Assembly: GCA_046728115.1 (NCBI GenBank)
Contig: JBKPDW010000582.1
Location: forward strand, 1 to 26,353
DNA: 26,353 nucleotides
Source: CAVSWN01 sp046728115
Lineage (GTDB): Bacteria; Acidobacteriota; Vicinamibacteria; Vicinamibacterales; CAVVIG01
Direction: 5' to 3'
Shown: positions 22,554 through 26,353 of the stretch, piece by piece
Position numbering within the stretch: position 1 is the stretch's first letter
Layout: each line of letters starts with the position of its first letter
Made by a program: the position numbers and the translations under genes
Notes under the pieces: model-generated
Databases searched by the model: none
Told to the model about the DNA's origin: nothing
The model's input: the letters and a program-made list of their open reading frames with translations, nothing else

Positions 22554-25025
22554 ATGCAGGATCTGAAGTACGGCTTCCGTCTGCTCCGCCGCCAGCCGGG
22601 CTTCGCCGCCGTTGCCGTTCTCACCATGGCGCTCGGCATCGGGGCGACGACGCTGCTGTTCAGCGTGGCGTACGGCGTGCTGCTAAAGCCGCTGCCGTGG
22701 GCCGACAGCGACCGCCTGCTGCGAGTCACGGAAACGCGGCAGGGTCGCGCCGGGCGTGTTGTCGGGACGGTGTCGAACGGAACGTTTCTCACCTGGCGCG
22801 ATCATCCATCGACCATCGAGGATATCGGCGGCTGGCTGGCGCAGACGGTGACTTTGAACGGCGCAGGCGATGCCGTGCGGCTGCCGATCACGCCCACGAC
22901 GCCGGGTCTCTTTCCGATCCTGCGAGCCCGTCCGCTGATCGGACGGCTCTTCAGTGAAGGAGAAGGTTCGCGCGATCAACCCGGACTTGTGATCCTATCG
23001 TACGGCCTCTGGCAGGAACGATTCGGTGGACGGGCGGAGATCGTTGGTCAGCATCTTCAGTTCGACGACAAACCCTACACCATCGTCGGCGTGATGCCGC
23101 GCGGGTTCGTATTCCCCGATCGCGAAACACGGGCGTGGACCGCGTGGAGCGTGCCGCCAGTCGCGGGGAACGGCGGCGTCCTGGTCGGTGTGATCTTCCG
23201 CGCGATTGCACGGCTGCGCGCCGGCGCAACGCCGGCCCAGGCGGCCGCCGAAGCCACGTCCCGCGCGCGCGCCGCACCCGATCTGGGATTCGCAGCACGG
23301 GCGCTGTTCGGCGCCGTTGGGCCAATCGACGTGTCCGCAAAGCCGGAGCTGCAAGCCATCACAGCGGACGTCCGCCCGGCCATCCTCGTTCTGCTTGCAG
23401 CGGTGTCCCTCCTGCTGATTACGGCGGTCGCCAACGTTGCCAGTCTTCAGCTCGCGCGCGCGACGACGCGGCGGCGCGAGATGGCAGTGCGTGCGGCCAT
23501 CGGCGCCGGTCCGCGCCGCATCGTCGAGCAGCTGCTGATCGAGAACGCGATTATCGGGATGTGCGGCGGAGGCGGCGGACTGGCGCTGGCCGCAGCGCTG
23601 CAGCGGTTGCTGCCGGCGCTCGTTCCGGCCGGGTTTCCGCGACTGGATGCCGTGGCGCTGGACATGCGTGTGCTGTCGTTTGCGCTGGTTGTGTCGGTGC
23701 TCGCGAGCGTCGGGTGCGGGCTCCTGCCCGCGTGGCACACACGCCGTGTCAACCTGGTCGAGACGCTGTCAGAAGACGGCAACGCGTCGATCGGCGGTGC
23801 CGCGCATTCGCTGACGGCGCGCACGCGGGCGCTGATCATGGCCGGGCAGGTGGCGATTGCCTGCATGCTGCTTGTCGGGGCAGCGCTGCTCACGCGGAGT
23901 TTCGTTTCGTTGATCCGCGCGGATCGCGGCTACGACCCGGTCAACGTGCTCACCGCGCGATTGCCGCTTCCACCGGGCTATCCAGCCGAACGGCGCAGCC
24001 AGCTGCTCGAGACGCTGGCCGAACGTCTCCGTGCGGTGCCCGGCGTCACGCAGGCGGCTTACGGCACGGCGCTGCCGTTCCTGTCTTTGGGTGGTTTCAC
24101 TGCTTTCACCATGCGGTCGCCTCGCAATGCCGAGACCGAGCTGAATGTCCAGGCCGCGCAACGCGTCGTCAGCCCGGATTATTTTGCTGCCATGCGGCTG
24201 CGGCTGGTGGCCGGCCGGACACTGACGGATGCGGATACGAAGACGACGCCGCCGGCGATCGTCGTCAATCGAACCTTCGCCAGCCAATATCTCGGTGAGC
24301 GGCCGCTCGGTTTCCATATCGCTCCCCACGGACCGCGCGCCGGCGGGATTCGTTTCGCCGACGCGAACGCCGACTGGGAAGTCGTCGGCGTCATCGAAGA
24401 TATGCGGCAGGATCTCGATTCCCCGCCGCAGCCGGAGATCTTTGCGTCGATCAAACAGATCACGACTGCGACCACGAACGTCGGCTTCGATCCGATCCTG
24501 GTCATCCGCACGGCGGGCGATCCGACAACGTACGTGTCGACGTTGCGCAGCCTCGTGCGCGAGCAGTCGGCCGCGCTCGCGCTCGATTCGGTGATGACGC
24601 TGGAGGATCGCGTGACGACGAGCCTGGCGCGGCCGCGGCTGTACGCGGTTGTGCTCTCATGGTTCGGCGTGTCCGCGCTGATCGTCGCCGGCGTCGGGCT
24701 GTTCGGCGTGCTGTCATTCAGCGTTGCGCAGCGTACGCGTGAAATCGGTGTGCGCTCCGCCCTCGGCGCGCAGGCGCACGACATCGTCGCGCTCGTGCTT
24801 CGGCAAGCTGTCAGGATCGTCGGAGGCGGCGTCGTCTTCGGATTAGCGGCGGCGCTGGCCGGCGTTCGGCTGCTGTCGAGATTTCTGTACGGCGTGAGCC
24901 CGCACGACGCGCTCACGTTTCTCATGGTCCCGATTGTCGTCGTCGCGGTCGCGGTCCTAGCGTGTCTCGTTCCGGCCCTGCGTGCGGCGAAGATCGACCC
25001 GCTGAGAGCGCTCCGTGCGGGATGA
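22554..25025 (+). CDS. duplicated MacB/FtsX-type ABC permease (acidobacterial orphan permease, ADOP-like)
   Basis: 823 residues from ATG 22554 (MQDLKYGFRLLRRQPGFA, the standard start of this family; the frame is open to 22506). There is one transmembrane helix at about 17-42, then a MacB-type extracytoplasmic domain (about 45-270) and an FtsX block of several helices with REMAVRAAIGAGPRRIV (about 308-325). A second extracytoplasmic domain follows, then a second FtsX block with REIGVRSALGAQAHDIV (from about 729), ending in the usual ALRAAKIDPLRALRAG. The two halves are an internal duplication, as in the large ADOP family, members of which are typically encoded without an adjacent ATPase. None is found here. 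Role: export or envelope stress functions related to MacB are possible, but substrates are unknown. No PadR-type regulator, often seen beside such genes, is present. Confidence 0.95.
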   Translation: MQDLKYGFRLLRRQPGFAAVAVLTMALGIGATTLLFSVAYGVLLKPLPWADSDRLLRVTETRQGRAGRVVGTVSNGTFLTWRDHPSTIEDIGGWLAQTVTLNGAGDAVRLPITPTTPGLFPILRARPLIGRLFSEGEGSRDQPGLVILSYGLWQERFGGRAEIVGQHLQFDDKPYTIVGVMPRGFVFPDRETRAWTAWSVPPVAGNGGVLVGVIFRAIARLRAGATPAQAAAEATSRARAAPDLGFAARALFGAVGPIDVSAKPELQAITADVRPAILVLLAAVSLLLITAVANVASLQLARATTRRREMAVRAAIGAGPRRIVEQLLIENAIIGMCGGGGGLALAAALQRLLPALVPAGFPRLDAVALDMRVLSFALVVSVLASVGCGLLPAWHTRRVNLVETLSEDGNASIGGAAHSLTARTRALIMAGQVAIACMLLVGAALLTRSFVSLIRADRGYDPVNVLTARLPLPPGYPAERRSQLLETLAERLRAVPGVTQAAYGTALPFLSLGGFTAFTMRSPRNAETELNVQAAQRVVSPDYFAAMRLRLVAGRTLTDADTKTTPPAIVVNRTFASQYLGERPLGFHIAPHGPRAGGIRFADANADWEVVGVIEDMRQDLDSPPQPEIFASIKQITTATTNVGFDPILVIRTAGDPTTYVSTLRSLVREQSAALALDSVMTLEDRVTTSLARPRLYAVVLSWFGVSALIVAGVGLFGVLSFSVAQRTREIGVRSALGAQAHDIVALVLRQAVRIVGGGVVFGLAAALAGVRLLSRFLYGVSPHDALTFLMVPIVVVAVAVLACLVPALRAAKIDPLRALRAG

Positions 25026-25090
25026 CGTCATGGCGCCCGGCTCGCACCGGAAGGGGATCGAGGCCGCAACGCTCGCCCCGCAAAAGCACC

Positions 25091-26353
25091 TTACGCCGTT
25101 GATCCGCCGGCGAGCTCGGCTTTCACTCGCGCCGCTGTGAACGGCACACGCCGCAAGCGGACGCCCGTGGCGTCGAAGATCGCGTTCGCGATTGCGGCCG
25201 CGACCGGGGTGGTCGAGGCTTCGCCTGCACCCAGGAGCGGCTGATCGGGGCGATTGATCAAAATGACTTCGACGTCTGGTGCTTCGAGGAACCGCAGAAT
25301 CGGGTAGCTCGCCCAGTCGACGCTCGTCACATGCGTCCGATCGAAGGTCACCTCTTCATGCACCGTGCGGCTGATCGTCTGCACGATGCAGCCCTCGATC
25401 TGGTTTTTCAGTGCGTCGGGGTTCACGACGAGGCCACAATCGTGAGCGCAGGTCACGCGGCGAACCTGGATGCGACCGCTCGAGGGGTCGACAGCCACCT
25501 CCATGGCCATCGCGACGTAGTTTTCGGCCTGCTTGTATCGCATGTAGGAAATGCCGCGGCCGACGAGCAGACTGCCTTGTCGCGCCTGCGGGTTGGGTGA
25601 CGGGCGCGATTGCCAGCCGAACGCCTCGGCGGCCTTCGCGAGGACCTCGAGCGCCCGAGGATCGGAAAGGCGTGCGCGGCGAAACTCAATCGGATCGACG
25701 CGCGCTCGGGCGGCGAGCTCGTCGGTGAAACTCTCGACCGCGAACACGTTGGCGATCTTTCCAGGCGCGCGGAGATTCGAGAGCTGCAACGGTGTCTCCT
25801 TCGCCCAGTGCACGAGCACCCGGACGTTGTCGGCCGCGTACGGCGGATCACCGTTTTGCGTAATCGCTCCGGCACCTTGCCCGTGATCCTGCGTGAGTCC
25901 GGCGGCATCGGCGGCGAGCAGCGCCCGTGCACCCTGTGCCTGGTTCGGCAGCCACATCTGGGTATCCCAGGCCACGATATGGCCTGCAGCGTTCGTGGCG
26001 GCGCTGACATCGAGCAACTGCTGCGGACCCTTCGGATCACAGCCGTGTTCGTCCTGCCGTGACCATTGAACGCGCACGGGCTGTCCAAGCGTCTTCGACA
26101 GCAGCACGGCGTCCGCGGCGACATGATCGCCGCCGTTGGTTCCGTACGACCCCGAGCCGTCGAGAAAAATGACGCGCACCTTGTCGGCGGAAAGGCCGAA
26201 CACCTTTGACAGGTTGCCGCGCATGCCGTGCGTGCCCTGCGACGACGACCAGATCGTCCCGCTGTCGCCCTTGATGTCGGCCACCGCACAACACGGCCCG
26301 AGCGACGCGTGACTTTGAAACGGCCAGAAATATGTCGCCGCATGCCTCGTCGC
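25091..26353 (-). CDS. xanthine dehydrogenase-family molybdopterin-binding subunit, N terminus beyond the window
   Basis: 420 residues of the C-terminal part. The frame continues open to the window edge: upstream of the internal GTG at 26284 it reads YFWPFQSHASLGPCCAVAD, typical of this family, so 26284 is not the true start. Conserved pieces are GTNGGDHVAADA (molybdopterin contact region), LRAPGKIANVFAVESFTDELA, CAHDCGLVVNPD and GAGEAST near the C terminus, which carries the catalytic Glu that activates the substrate. It resembles the IorB/aldehyde oxidase-type single large subunits that hydroxylate N-heterocycles or oxidise aldehydes with the molybdenum cofactor. Electron-transfer 2Fe-2S subunit genes are expected nearby but lie outside the window if present. 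Convergent with the permease gene, 65 bases apart. Confidence 0.93.
   Translation of the reverse strand, partial: ATRHAATYFWPFQSHASLGPCCAVADIKGDSGTIWSSSQGTHGMRGNLSKVFGLSADKVRVIFLDGSGSYGTNGGDHVAADAVLLSKTLGQPVRVQWSRQDEHGCDPKGPQQLLDVSAATNAAGHIVAWDTQMWLPNQAQGARALLAADAAGLTQDHGQGAGAITQNGDPPYAADNVRVLVHWAKETPLQLSNLRAPGKIANVFAVESFTDELAARARVDPIEFRRARLSDPRALEVLAKAAEAFGWQSRPSPNPQARQGSLLVGRGISYMRYKQAENYVAMAMEVAVDPSSGRIQVRRVTCAHDCGLVVNPDALKNQIEGCIVQTISRTVHEEVTFDRTHVTSVDWASYPILRFLEAPDVEVILINRPDQPLLGAGEASTTPVAAAIANAIFDATGVRLRRVPFTAARVKAELAGGSTA

Noticed and set aside
26282..26284. GTG as the true start of the molybdopterin-binding subunit
   Set aside because: The frame continues upstream to the window edge with typical family sequence (FQSHASLGP), so this Val is internal.

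Overview
The window reads as chromosomal DNA of a GC-rich environmental bacterium, most likely an acidobacterium close to Vicinamibacteria. That is inferred from gene content, not from a marker gene: a duplicated orphan MacB/FtsX-type permease of the acidobacterial 'ADOP' kind, an ECF sigma factor paired with a TPR-bearing serine/threonine kinase, many predicted lipoproteins, and short dispersed repeats that I associate with this group. No rRNA, tRNA, CRISPR array, integrase or complete insertion sequence was seen. Both edges cut through genes.

Layout. Bases 1-3179 (minus strand) form a likely operon: an M1-family metallopeptidase, a Tat/lipoprotein acetamidase/formamidase-like protein, and a small membrane protein running off the left edge. 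Bases 3180-3521 hold two opposed arrays of an 18-19 bp repeat. At 3522-5219 (minus) is a polytopic membrane protein with an unassigned C-terminal cytosolic domain. It is divergent from an unrecognised membrane-anchored protein (5252-6004, plus), and the two share a near-palindromic -10 element. Bases 6207-7844 (plus) encode a copper-amine-oxidase-like protein with an altered cofactor motif, facing a RoxA-like dihaem cytochrome c lipoprotein (7857-9617, minus).

Bases 9801-13525 (plus) encode both halves of a heterodimeric ABC exporter. The first half carries the degenerate ATP site. The second has an in-frame 24-bp repeat insertion at its N terminus. Next on the plus strand come a beta-carbonic anhydrase (13557), a SurA/PrsA-like lipoprotein (14333), a secreted DUF1554/endostatin-like lipoprotein (15547) and a secreted SGNH esterase-like protein (16353). 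On the minus strand follow a DUF3455 protein (17203-17835) and a sigma/kinase pair (ECF sigma 20513-21082, kinase-TPR 17927-20466). The kinase-TPR reading frame is broken by an apparent one-base deletion in a G run.

Bases 21328-22038 (plus) encode a Tat-exported DsrE-like protein. Bases 22039-22449 carry what looks like decayed coding sequence with a 23-bp tandem duplication. A 32-residue zinc-ribbon ORF (22450-22548) lies just ahead of the duplicated permease (22554-25025). The right edge cuts a molybdopterin-binding xanthine dehydrogenase-family subunit (25091-26353, minus).

Most genes encode envelope or exported products, and the window does not form one pathway. The best-supported functional units are the ABC exporter pair, the sigma/kinase pair and the peptidase-amidase-membrane operon. 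I found no convincing new multi-gene system. The strongest leads are the unassigned membrane-anchored domain at 3522-5219, the atypical amine-oxidase-like protein, the two repeat families, and the broken kinase.
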